DNA from: Saposhnikovia divaricata
Taxonomy: Eukaryota > Streptophyta > Magnoliopsida > Apiales > Apiaceae
Direction: 5' to 3'
NCBI GenBank assembly: GCA_036435485.1
Contig: CM071598.1
Coordinates: forward strand, 195,899,148-195,963,147
Length of the DNA stretch: 64,000 nt
Every line of letters starts with the position of its first letter. The stretch's first letter is position 1. The translations under genes and the position numbers were made by a program. Under the pieces are notes generated by a model. It was not told the DNA's origin, did no database searches, and saw only the letters and a list, made by a program, of their open reading frames with translations. Positions 11,318 through 22,200 of this stretch are shown piece by piece.

Positions 11318-11719
11318 TTCTTTATTAGGGTCTTTAGGTCGGAAAGGACCAGTCATCTGCTCGATATGATTTTGGCATGTTATTTCTATACCCATTTATG
11401 AATCTAGGCTAATACCAGTTCCTGATTGCATAGAAACTGTATCACCTTGGTGACTCGAGTTTCTTGCTTCATTTCTTGACCAGTTCAGTTGGTCAATATC
11501 TTGCTGTAGATAGGTTGGTTTTGGTTGAAATTTTCTTGTTGGCGAGCCTGATTCCATTTGGTGCATAATTGATTGCTTTCTAGACGCTCGTGGATCTGGT
11601 GGTTGGGTGGTCAAAGAGGTAAGCTTATCAATCTCCTTCTTATGCAATCTTTGGCTCAGATTCCTTGAGCTCCTTGCATTACTGGCATGATTATCTCCCC
11701 CAATGTGCTGAAGCTCTTT
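11318..11719 (-). pseudogene. Exon-like fragment of an unidentified host gene
   Basis: On the minus strand a 134-codon frame runs from an acceptor-like site (CATCACAACATCAG, exon from 11719) to a donor-like GTGAGTG (11317-11311), broken only by a TAA at 11396-11398. It encodes a polar Ser/Gln/Asn-rich protein stretch, including KKEIDKLTSL and IEQMTGPFRPKDPNKE. The TAA may be the original terminator, in which case the rest is 3' UTR. I do not recognise the family. It sits between the RSH fragment and the MADS-box exons. Confidence 0.35.
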
Positions 11720-11881
11720 CTGATGTTGTGATGATCAAAGGATTCCAACCTTTGTCTTTATTTCGTTGGGAGGTTGGGGCCAACTAGAAGCATCTCTAGA
11801 ATTCCAACCTTTGTCTTTATTTCATTGGGAGGTTGGGTACTTTTAGGGTTATTAAAAAAATGAAAGTTTGGTTTGTTGCAG

Positions 11882-11948
11882 TTTAGCTACGCAGCTGCAA
11901 AGCTACCAGGACATATCTAGAACAAAGCTGTGGGATGCAAAGCATGAG
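11882..11948 (+). pseudogene. Exon 2 of a PISTILLATA/GLOBOSA-like MADS-box gene
   Basis: A 67-nt segment is bounded by TTTGTTGCAG and GTTGGTAA and ends in the codons for KLWDAKHE, the end of the I region in PI/GLO-type B-class floral homeotic proteins. Its length equals the exon 2 length I recall for AP3/PI-type genes. The gene normally specifies petals and stamens as a nuclear DNA-binding heterodimer. Only exons 2 and 3 are present; no MADS-domain exon 1 is seen upstream and no exon 4 downstream. It is a non-functional fragment. Confidence 0.65.
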
Positions 11949-12141
11949 GTTGGTAATTAGTTCTGTGTCTCTCCTTTTGTCCAGTTTCTTTCCTTTGTTG
12001 GTTAAAGCATCTGCTTATATATAGGGCTTCTGCTTTTGTGAAATGATAAAGATTTGTTGCTGAAAATATGTCATGTAACTTGAAACACAAATTCTACAAC
12101 ACAGATCTACATTTAGCTACCTAGGATTTGCACTTACATAT

Positions 12142-12205
<64 letters not shown>

Positions 12206-12582
12206 CCTCCCTCTCTGTCTCTCTCACCCCCCTTGAGAATGTACAGATCTGATGGTACATGCTAGTAGAAACATGTTAGTATAATTCCCATTGATTTTTA
12301 GATTTTCTGTTAAAGATTTTTCAAATTACCTATATATTTTAAAGTACTATATATTGTTCAAAATAAATTTCTTTAAAATTAAAAATTTTAGTGTAGATAT
12401 TACAGGTATGAGCGGCAATTACTCTCTTCTCTTAAATGCCTTCGTGGACTTTATATATAAATTGTGGTTTGGTATAATATTTTGAATGGTTGTGTGTGTA
12501 AATTTAATCTCACAATGATCTATTTACACATTCTAGATTCGTATGAAAAGTAACTCTTTGCTATTTTGTGGGAAAAAATCAG
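11949..12582 (+). pseudogene. Intron 2 of the MADS-box fragment, with (CT)n microsatellite
   Basis: The stretch between the two MADS-box exons starts GTTGGT and ends AAATCAG. It holds a CT-rich microsatellite at about 12142-12225, interrupted near its middle. Nothing else is recognisable in it. Confidence 0.55.
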
Positions 12583-12644
12583 GAGCTTTCTAAAGAAATT
12601 GAAAGAATCGACAATGAAAATAAGAGCATGCAGATTAGGCTGAG
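12583..12644 (+). pseudogene. Exon 3 (K-box start) of the PISTILLATA/GLOBOSA-like fragment
   Basis: The segment is exactly 62 nt, the usual MIKC exon 3 size, between AAAAAATCAG and GTAATC. It encodes ELSKEIERIDNENKSMQIRL, a heptad-bearing K-box start most like PI/GLO proteins, whose K domain forms the coiled coil with AP3/DEF. Usual PI has IELR near the end; here it reads IRLR. Exon 4 (100 nt) does not follow in the 260 bp left before the copia gag. Confidence 0.65.
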
Positions 12645-12908
12645 GTAATCAGAATGCATATATACCAAAAATAATACTAAATATCTAGATGAAACATAAT
12701 ATCATAAATCTTGATATTTAGTTCAATATCAATTGAACTAAATTTACAAACACATTTCTCAAATGATCATTTCCTGCAAAAGAATATGAATGGAGATTTA
12801 GGACAGTTTATATATCTTTTATAAACCATGTGTAGCTGTTCAGATTTTTTTAATAGAATTTACTACTTAATGCAGTATAATAAAAGATAAGTTACTCTAA
12901 CAAAAAAA

Positions 12909-14279
12909 AGAGACAACTATGATGTTGCTGAAACAGAGATTGATGAAATCTATGGGCTGCTCAAAACTCATGAATTGGAAATGGAGTAGAGAAATAGGAG
13001 ATCAAGCAGGAAGGCAAAGTCTGTTGCTCTTAATGTTGAAGAGAAGCCTCAGAAGAAAGAGGCATCAAGAAGGAAAATGAAGGGAAAAGCTTTGGTCATA
13101 CACTCAGAAAGTGAATCATCAGACTCTGATTGTGATTCAAACTCTTCTGAATCATCTGACTCTGAGGATGATGAAGAAGAAATGAGAAAAATGGTTGTGT
13201 TGATGGTGAAGACCTTCAAGAAAATGGGTTTCAAAAATTTCAAGAAAGGAAAAAGGTTTTCTAGAGACTCAAATGAAGACAGAAAACGCTTCAGGAAGTC
13301 TGATAAGAGAGATTCTAGGGGGAAGAAGGATAAGTCTGAAATTCAATGCTACAAGTGTAAAGAGATGGGTCACTATGCTCCTGAGTGCAAGAAGGGTAAA
13401 ACTAGAAAGGTACTCTACACTAAAGGCAGAGATTGGGCAGACACTTCATATTCTGATGAAGAAGTGAACTATGCTCTCATGGCTACTACTGAATCAGAAA
13501 CTTCTGAAAATCAGGTACCTCTAGCTACCTATGCTTATGATATTGATGACATTGCTCAATTAAGAATTTATCTTAAGTCATTGCATATAAGTTATAGGGA
13601 TCAGACTTTAGAGAATGAGAGGATAAAATCTGAAAATTCTGAACTTAAGGTTAGAAATAAACTTGTTGAAGAAAAACTTGAAAACATGCAACAAGTTCAG
13701 AAAGAGAGAGATGATGCTGTTTCTATAGAACAGGATTTGCTTCAGAAATATAAACAAATAGAATCAGAGTTGGAGGAAGCAAATAAGAAAATTAGGACTT
13801 GGACTAATTCTGGAAAGGACACTCAACAGATTTTTCAAACAGACACTGTTGGTCTAGGTTATAATGAGGGAGATGAACTTAGATTTCAAAATCAAGTTAA
13901 AATCAGACCTCATTTTGTACATGGAGCCAGTAAAATTTTGTTTGAAAATGAAAAAGAAGCTGTTAAAAGTGAACCAGTAAAAACTAGTGTTAAACAGGTT
14001 AATATCGGTTTAATGACAGATAAACAACTCAAACATAAACTGAAGGAGTTAAAATCTGTTAAGAAACAGAGAGTGTCAAATAAGAACAGAAATGGAAAAG
14101 TAGGCATTACTTCAGGAAATAAACCAATGCTTGCTAGTTATGCTCCAAGAAAGACATGTCATAACTGTGGTAGTACTAAGCATCTTGAAAATTTCTGCAA
14201 GAAAAACAAAAATATAAATTCTTTACCTTCCAAGTCTGAGGTAAAGAAGGATTTTGCTAGAACTAAACCACAGACTTTA
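12909..14279 (+). pseudogene. Copia (SIRE/Maximus) gag, 5'-truncated, first part
   Basis: The open frame from 12909 is the C-terminal half of a SIRE-type Gag; the N-terminal UBN2/capsid region is missing (compare 58307-59647). A TAG at 12987-12989 interrupts it. Downstream of ATG 13077 come an acidic Ser-rich stretch, a basic stretch, a CCHC knuckle CYKCKEMGHYAPEC (13347-13388), a probable coiled coil (about 13540-13800), and a second knuckle CHNCGSTKHLENFC near 14157-14198. The frame is then cut at 14280 by a solo LTR and resumes at 19035. The product would bind and package element RNA. It cannot work as it stands. Confidence 0.85.
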
Positions 14280-17200
14280 TGTAACACCCCCAGATCCAGG
14301 GTCAGAGATCTGGTCGTTACGGTCTCAATATCCATCCAAAAAAAAACCAACATAATTTAAATTACAACCTTGTGACCCAAAACAACAATATAAAACACAC
14401 CCGTTATAGTCCCAGAGATGAAATCAGAGTAACAACCAAATTTTATTAAACACATTATGAGTTCTTACAACCCAAAAGAATTTTAATATAAATACATCCT
14501 CTTTGCCTTCCATTTACATGAGTCATACTAGACCATATACTTGGTACTGAAAGAATAAATTTATCCTACCAATAGCTTTCTCTTCCGCTCTTGTAGTCTC
14601 ATCGTCCTCGCCAGCATCGAGTGCGCCTTGTGCGAGTCATCTGGTCTAGCTGTTGTTGTGATATAATAATAAAGCAAGGGTGAGCAATAGCCCACCAACA
14701 ATAATTTTAACTGAACGATAATATATAACAGTTCAAAAGTATCTTTCAAACCATATGCCATGCATTTACGGAAATGATGCCAGTAATATGAACGATGAAG
14801 TTACAAGGTAACTCAAAATGTAAATATATGAGGGAATATCTGCTATGTCGAAAATAAGCAAGATATTATAAAGAGGAACTTGCAAGGAAAATTTTGCAAT
14901 TCCAGTTACGAACACTTTTCCAGCTCTGCCAACAGTAATCATGTTGCAGGAAATAAATAAGTTTGGATGATGAACCAATGATGGAGTATTCACCGCGCCC
15001 GCTGTTCCAATCTTGATGATCAGTCAAGATCGTACAGCTCAAATTAGATTTACTACCGGTAGAAGGAAGAACTGACGGCTTTACTTGTCTACCGCCTTAC
15101 TAGCTCTCCCAGGCCAACGGTTGGGCCAAAGGGGATGGACCGGCGCTACTCGGCCTCTTACACGACTCCTAGTTCCAATAGAATTCATGATTCTGAATGT
15201 AACGTTCGTCCCCCTTTCCCCAAGTATAATACTTGTTGATAAGACTCTACAAAGTAGTCGTATCTAGTTGGAAAGGAAAATTCACCAATAACTTCCAAGA
15301 TATTTCTTGGTAACGAACATCAACTTGTTCCAACAATCTTACCCCTCGAAAGATGAGAAGGTAAACACAGACTTAATGAGTCCATAGCAACCAAGTTGCG
15401 AGTGAAGAGGATAAATTATGACCGGGAAGTCAACAAGATAAATAACATTGCTCAAGTAGGTTCCCCTATAATATGGAAGTTTGAGCGAGCATTTAAATCC
15501 TTTTAAGATAGATTTAAATGAAAAAGAAAGAGTTGGGAACCTTTCCTTGATAAAATAGTCGTAAAAAGACTCCGAAATATTTTACATAATATCTGGAGGT
15601 GGAAGGTAATCTCCGAATAATATAAATTATTTTAAAAGGAATTTTAAAAGAATTAAATAAATATTCCAAGAATATTTATTTACTCAATAATAATTATGGA
15701 ATATTATTAACTCATAATATTGCTCGTAAGTAATCCTCGAATGAATATATGGAATTATTTAATAAATAAATCCCTCCTTAAATGAATATTCGAAATAATA
15801 TTCATTAAATAATTAAACTCCAATAAATATTTAAAATAGTATTCAATAAATAAGTCAAACCTTAAATGAATATTTGAAAATAATGTTCATTTAATATTTA
15901 CTCTTTTAAATGAATAACCAAATAGCATTCATTTAATAAATAATCTTCTAAATGAATATCCAAATAATATTCATTTAGTAATCAAAACTTTAAAGGAATA
16001 ATCGAAATAATATTCCTTAAGTAAATAGAACTTCCAATGAATATTTTAAAATAATATTCATTAAGTACATAAAACCTTAAATGAATATTCGAAAGTAATA
16101 TTCATTTAATAAATAACATTCTAAAGAATATCAAAATAATATTCATTAAATATCAACTCTAAATGAATATTCAAAATTAACATTCATTTATTATCTCTCG
16201 ACTAAGATCATACTCGAATAACATTACTCGAAATATTTCCAAGTAATTGATACTTTATGGAATATAATAACGTTTAACAATAACCTTCCTCAGATAAATA
16301 ATAATCTGTCGTTGGAATCCCTCCGGGTTTCCACGACTATCTATAACTCAAAATACCGACTCCCGGTCTATATTTAGAATGAATATCATATGCCCTTCGC
16401 TAAGGGTCTTACCAAAACAATCCGGCTTATTACTGATAAATCGTATTTAGTCTATAAGCCGATATCAATTCAGGGAACAAGTATCACAAAAACCAGAGTC
16501 ACAATATAAATGGAAACAGGCATGCATGCGATGGCATATGTAAAACAGAAATCATATACATATATTATCACAACAACAGGTTTAAAGGTTTGAACACTTG
16601 CCTGGTAATTGAGCACGGGTGGGGGTAGTGGTACGGTGTCCCAAGTCAGCTCGGCGATCTATAATAGTCAAGAAATTCGAGATTAATCACTTAACATTTT
16701 TCAAAAGGTTAAGTATTAACTTAAGTCGAAACATGTTTTCGAATTATCTCGTTATACCCCTTTTTAGTGTAACTCTTTTTATTACCGATACGATTTGACA
16801 TTTGTTCGTCATTAAGACATGTCATCGTACTCACACTTAGTGTATACTTAAGTCGTATAAGTTCTAAATTTGATCGATTACGAACCAAGATTATATCTCG
16901 AGTTTTATCGCTCGTTTTCTACGTTATAACCAAAGTTATACTTTTAAGGGGTTCGTTCGCGTTTAACCTAGATTCGAACATTTTTATAAAATCGAAAAAT
17001 GATCCGATTCACATGAGGTTTTCTCTCACACCTCCCTTTTTACCTCTAGTATTTAATTACCAAGATTCGCCACTGACTTACGTATTTACGAGGGTTCATT
17101 TTTAATTACGAATTCTCGGTTACGGTTTCGAACTACTTTTAGTAAACCGACCGTAACTCCTAAACCGTAAGTCCGTTTCACACGATCTTTATATCAAAAC

Positions 17201-19029
17201 GAAGCTTATAACATGATCTATCCTATCATGGCAGAAAACGAAGCCAAACAGGGAGTTACATGTTCTGTCAAAATCGTTTTCTTAAGGTTAACGAAATTTT
17301 TGCATTACGACGGCTATAAATCGAACATTCCAAAAATCATAACAACAATACCAAGCCACACCGGGCATCCATACAATTTATACACATGTTACACATCCTC
17401 AACTGTCCAAGAACATCTACTTTACCATCATAATCCTCATATCTTTTATATCAAAGAATCACCACATAATCAAGCTTATAATACACTAACAACATAGCTA
17501 AGCTTAAGTCACTCAAGAACATGCTTAAATCTTCAAAACAAAGCTAGGGTTTCAAATGGATTACCTTTCTTGGGATATGTTCTAGCCTCACTAAGCTTGG
17601 TAGAGTCCTTGCCTAGCTTTAAGTTAGCTAAGATCATCCAAAAGAAACCAAGAAATCGATGTTAGTTCATGGAGGTTACTATTCACCCTCCACTTGAATG
17701 ATTTATTTGAAAATGGAAAAAGTGGAGATTGAAGCTAAGATTTCTAGGAGATCTATTATATGAAATTTAATACTCACCATAAAAGTTTGGAGATTTAATA
17801 AGGAGTGGAAGTTGGGTTTTGAAATCTTAAAACTCCATTTTCATAAGAAAATTCGAAGTGCCCATGTTCATGAGGAAAACCAGAGCGATCTTCACGAATT
17901 TATTTGACCATCCAAACGATCTTAAATTATGAAATTAAATCCACAACTTCATCTTGATGTGTAGAAGCTCCTTGATTTTTTTCATGATTTTTAGATGAGA
18001 ATAACTGGGTGAAAAAAATTCGAAACGACCCCGTGCTCTAGAAATCTGAACTGCTGGAAAAAGAAAATGGGGGAGAGAACTAGCTTGGCTTCTTGATTAC
18101 TCTTGCATAAAGTGAAATAACAATAATGCTAGATATTTTGGTGGATGCATCTTATCTTCCAAAAGTGATGACATCACTAAGCTTAAGTCATCAATTGAAC
18201 AAGTGTTGGTTGTTTATGGTGTTGGTGATGTAATTAAGCTAAATACTTGGTTTGTTTTCTAAGTATGCTAGTTACCTTGTAACTACTTGGTCACTTGGTC
18301 ATATCCACTTGCACATGCATGCATCTTAGCTCACTGCTTGCTCTTTTGTTCGTTTATTACTCCATTTCATTGGTCGTTCGGAGGAATATCTCAAATATTT
18401 CTTGTTAGAGTTTTACCGAAAACTTTCTTAATATTTACACTACTATTCTCATTCCTCCTTTATAATACTTAGATTTATATCTCTTAAATCTTTTTAATAA
18501 ATCCTTAAGTCTTACAGTGTCCAGGGAAATCTCGGAGAAAATAAAAGTACGGTTTTTCAGAATCCGACAGCTTTTACATACACTTATTTTCCTCCTGGAT
18601 CACTAATACGAACTCGGAAATCCGTTCCGAATACTTCTATATAGTGTCGTCTCATAATATTCTTACTTCCACCAAAAACACTATTCATTCTTTATTCTTC
18701 CTTTATTTCCTATATTTATGACAATGTCCTTGTTCTTTCTCGGGCGGTCCTTAACCCTTTCACGGAACCACTAGACTAATCGTTATCGATCTGGATGACA
18801 TGAGAATATTCTCTTGCTTGGAATTTCCATATCTTATTCCCCTAGGAGATAGATTATTCTTACCTAAGTTGTCAACCATTAGCATTCTTCATGACATATA
18901 AGTATTTGAATCCATATCCATTCCATTCATTCATTAGAGCTGGTGACCTTGTGGTCGGAATCATTGTTCCTCATTTTATCAGTACTTAATAAAAAGTTTT
19001 AATTATATCCAAAATTTGGGGTTCTTACA
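14280..19029 (-). mobile_element. 4.75-kb solo LTR, chromovirus (Tekay-like), inserted in copia gag
   Basis: On the plus strand it begins TGTAACACCCCCAGATCC and ends GGGGTTCTTACA; on the minus strand it therefore starts TGTAAGAACCCC, as many Tekay-type LTRs do. Perfect 5-bp target duplications CTTTA flank it (14275-14279 and 19030-19034). No gag or pol is present, so it is a solo LTR left by LTR-LTR recombination. It shares landmarks with the LTR at 59648-63233 (for example TACTACCGGTAGAAGGAA, TATATCAAAACGA). Small open frames within it, such as 17213-17497, have no support as genes. Confidence 0.8.
15630..16210. repeat. AT-rich palindromic tandem array inside the solo LTR
   Basis: About ten diverged units of roughly 50-60 bp are built on AAATGAATATTCGAAATAA and its near-mirror AATATTCATTTAATAAAT. 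Each unit is a near-palindrome and can form a small hairpin. Confidence 0.7.
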
Positions 19030-19274
19030 CTTTATGCACACACTGTGGAAGCACTTGGCATTCCATTTATACTTGCAGAGAGTATCATGCTATCTATCAT
19101 AATTACTATGAACTGAAACCCAATCTGAAATGGGTTAAAGTTAATACTGCAAGTGTAAACTCTGATACTGTTAGCTCAAACTCTGATAATGTTAATTCCG
19201 CTGCAAAAGCTAACAAAGTTAAGAATGTCAAAGGATCCAAGCAAGTCTGGATCTTTAAATCTAATCCTCAGTAA
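19030..19274 (+). pseudogene. Copia gag, continuation after the solo LTR, to its stop
   Basis: The gag frame resumes directly after the CTTTA duplication with a third zinc knuckle CTHCGSTWHSIYTC (19035 onward), then a Ser/Asn/Lys-rich tail ending FKSNPQ and TAA at 19272-19274. The insertion plus duplication is 4755 bp, so the frame is kept on both sides. Pol lies in the +1 frame and opens only after this stop. Confidence 0.8.
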
Positions 19275-19284
19275 TTGCTTGTGA

Positions 19285-22200
19285 TTGCAGGGCAACAGGG
19301 AGGCAACCCTAGTCGTGGACAGTGGATGTTCAGGACACATGACTGGAAATAAAGCCCTGCTATCAGACTATGAAGAGAAGGCTGGCCCAAAAGTTTCATA
19401 TGGTGATGGCAATGTAGGAAGAACATTGGGATATGGCAATATTAATCTTGGAAATGTCATCATCAACAATGTAGCTCATGTCCCAGGACTCAAGCATGAC
19501 TTGCTGTCTGTGAGTCAAATCTGTGACAAGGGATATCATGTAGATTTGCAACCTGAATATTGTGAAGTTATCAGCAAATCTACAGGAAAGGTTGTTCTAG
19601 TTGGTCATAGGCAAAACAACATTTATGAAATCAAGCTTTTGATAGACTCTATTGGAAAAGCTGTTTGCCTGTCTACAAGAATGTCTAGTGAAGAGAGTTG
19701 GAATTGGCACAAGAAACTCTCACATTTGAACTTGAACAACATCAATGAATTGATCAGAAAGGATCTTGTAAGAGGACTCCCAAAGGCTCTGTTAAATGTT
19801 GATGGCCTATGTGATTCCTGTCAGAAGGCTGAACAAAGGAAGTCATCTTTCAAGAGCAAGACAGAATTTTCAATCACTGATCCTTATCATCTTCTGCATG
19901 TTGATCTCTTTGTTCCAGTAAATGTTATGTCTATAGCAAGGAAGAAATATGCTTTAGTCATTGTTGATGAATACACTAGATTCACTTGGGTGTATTTTCT
20001 AGCAAAGAAGGATGAAACTACATTAACTCTGATAGAGCATGTGAAGCTTCTGGACAAAGGATCAAGTAACAAAGTCAGAATCATCAGAAGTGATAATGGA
20101 ACTGAGTTCAGAAATGCAAGAATGGAAGAATTCTGCAAGGACAATGGAGTGAAGCAAGAATTTTCAGCACCTAGTACACCACAACAAAATGGTGTAGTTG
20201 AAAGGAAAAATAGAACCTTGATTGAAGCTGCCAGAACTATGCTTGATGAAGCAAAATTGCCAACTTATTTCTGGGCAGAAGCTATTCAAACTGCTTGTTT
20301 TACTCAAAATGCTACACTGATCAATAAGCATGGAAAGACACCATATGAGATGGTGAAGAAAAAGAAGCCTAACCTGAAATACTTTCATATTTTCGGGTGC
20401 AAATGCTTTGTTTTGAAGACTCATCCTGAACAGTTGACCAAGTTTGAGCTAAAGGCAGATGAAGGAATTTTTGTTGGCTATCCACTGTCAACAAAGGCAT
20501 TCAGAGTTTACAATCTGAGAACTAAAGTGATCATGGAATCTATACATGTGTCGTTTGATGACAAGAAGATAACTGGACTTGGAGACAAAGATGAATATGA
20601 TCAACTGAACTTTGAAAATGAAGATTTAAACTCTGTTGAAGTAAACTCTGATCAAACAATTCTTACAGACTCTGTTGAAACAAATTCTGAACCTCTACTG
20701 GTAAACACTGGAGAAACTTCTCAGCCACAACAAAGGGAAGAACCAGTTGAGGGGGAGCATGATCAAGATGAAGACTCAAACACTGATACTGAGTCAACTG
20801 AAAAATCTGGATCAAACTCTGATGACTCAAACTCTGAAAATTCAAATTCTGACTTTGTGCAGTCAAGTTCAGGGGGAGTCTCAGAAAACGAAGATAGATC
20901 ACAACAAAATCAGGAGAGCATGGATCAAGGGGGAGGATCACATGCTGACAGAAGTCATTTGCCTTCTGCTAGGAAATGGACTAAATCACATACACCTGAT
21001 TTGATAATTGGTGATCCAGATGCAAAAGTAAAAACAAGAAGTGCCACTGCAAGTGAATGTCTGTTTCATGCATTCTTGTCTAAGAATGAACCAAAGAAAG
21101 TGGGAGAAGCTCTTCAAGATGCTGACTGGATAACAGCAATGCAGGAAGAGTTGAATGAATTTGGAAGGAATGAAGTTTGGACTCTTGTACCAAGGCCAAA
21201 GAACAGATCTATTGTTGGTACTAAATGGGTTTTCAGAAACAAGACTGACAGTGAAGGTGTTATCACAAGAAACAAGGCTAGACTGGTAGCAAAAGGCTAT
21301 TCACAGCAGAAAGGAATAGACTATGATGAAACATTTGCTCCAGTTGCAAGATTGGAGGCAATCAAAATTTTTCTAGCATATGCCTCTCACAAGAAATTCA
21401 AAGTGTTCCAGATGGATGTGAAAAGTGCTTTTCTGAATGGGAAGCTTGAAGAAGAAGTGTTTGTTGAACAACCACCAGGATTTGTGGACCCCAAATATCC
21501 AGATTATGTCTACAGGCTAGATAAGGCACTATATGGACTTAAGCAGGCACCAAGAGCATGGTATGAGACACTTGCTCAATTTCTTCTAGAAAGTGGATTC
21601 AACAGAGGTACAATTAATAAAACTTTGTTTTATTTCAATCAAGGAAGTGACCTTCTTTTAGTTCAGATATATGTTGATGAAATTATCTTTGGGTCTACTA
21701 ATGATAAACTCTGTAAGAAATTTGCCAAGCTCATGCAGTCCAGATATCAAATGAGCATGATGGGAGAGCTTAGTTATTTTCTAGGCCTACAGGTGAAACA
21801 AACAGATGATGGTATCTTCATTAATCAAGCAAAATATACCAGAAATCTTCTCAAGAAATTTGGTATGCTTGACTGTTCATCTGCATCAACTCCCATGGCA
21901 ACAGCAACTAAATTGGACAAAGACACAGGAGTTTCAGTGGATATGACAAACTACAGGGGCATGATAGGATCTCTTCTTTACTTGACAGTTAGTAGGCCTG
22001 ACATCATGTATGCAACCTGTCTTTGTGCAAGGTTTCAGGCAGATCCTAGAGAGCCACATCTGACAGCTGTGAAGAGAATCTTCAAGTATCTCAAGGGCAC
22101 CATATCATTAGGTCTGTGGTATCCCAGAGAATCAGATTTCAAGCTACTTGGGTATTCTGATGCAGACTTTGCAGGCTGCAAGATTGACAGAAAGAGCACT

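Larger units (their letters stand above)
8805..12908 (+). mobile_element. CACTA-like transposon end with host gene fragments; right end not found
   Basis: Identity with copy B breaks exactly at 8805, where the sequence reads CTCTACACCAAATATGGGC, one base from a typical CACTA terminus (CACTACACCAAA). The next 430 bp carry many subterminal TTGCAACR/GCAACACTTT motifs in both orientations, as is usual for En/Spm-type elements. Further in lie minus-strand pieces of an RSH gene and of an unidentified gene, and plus-strand exons of a MADS-box gene. No transposase and no right terminus are visible; the block ends where the truncated copia gag begins. 9670-11317 holds only exon-like scraps (for example 9870-9915 on the minus strand) and no gene I can support. 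Confidence 0.5.

Noticed and set aside
17213..17497. 94-codon plus-strand frame
   Set aside because: It sits within the solo LTR and has no counterpart as an ORF in the related LTR at 59648-63233.
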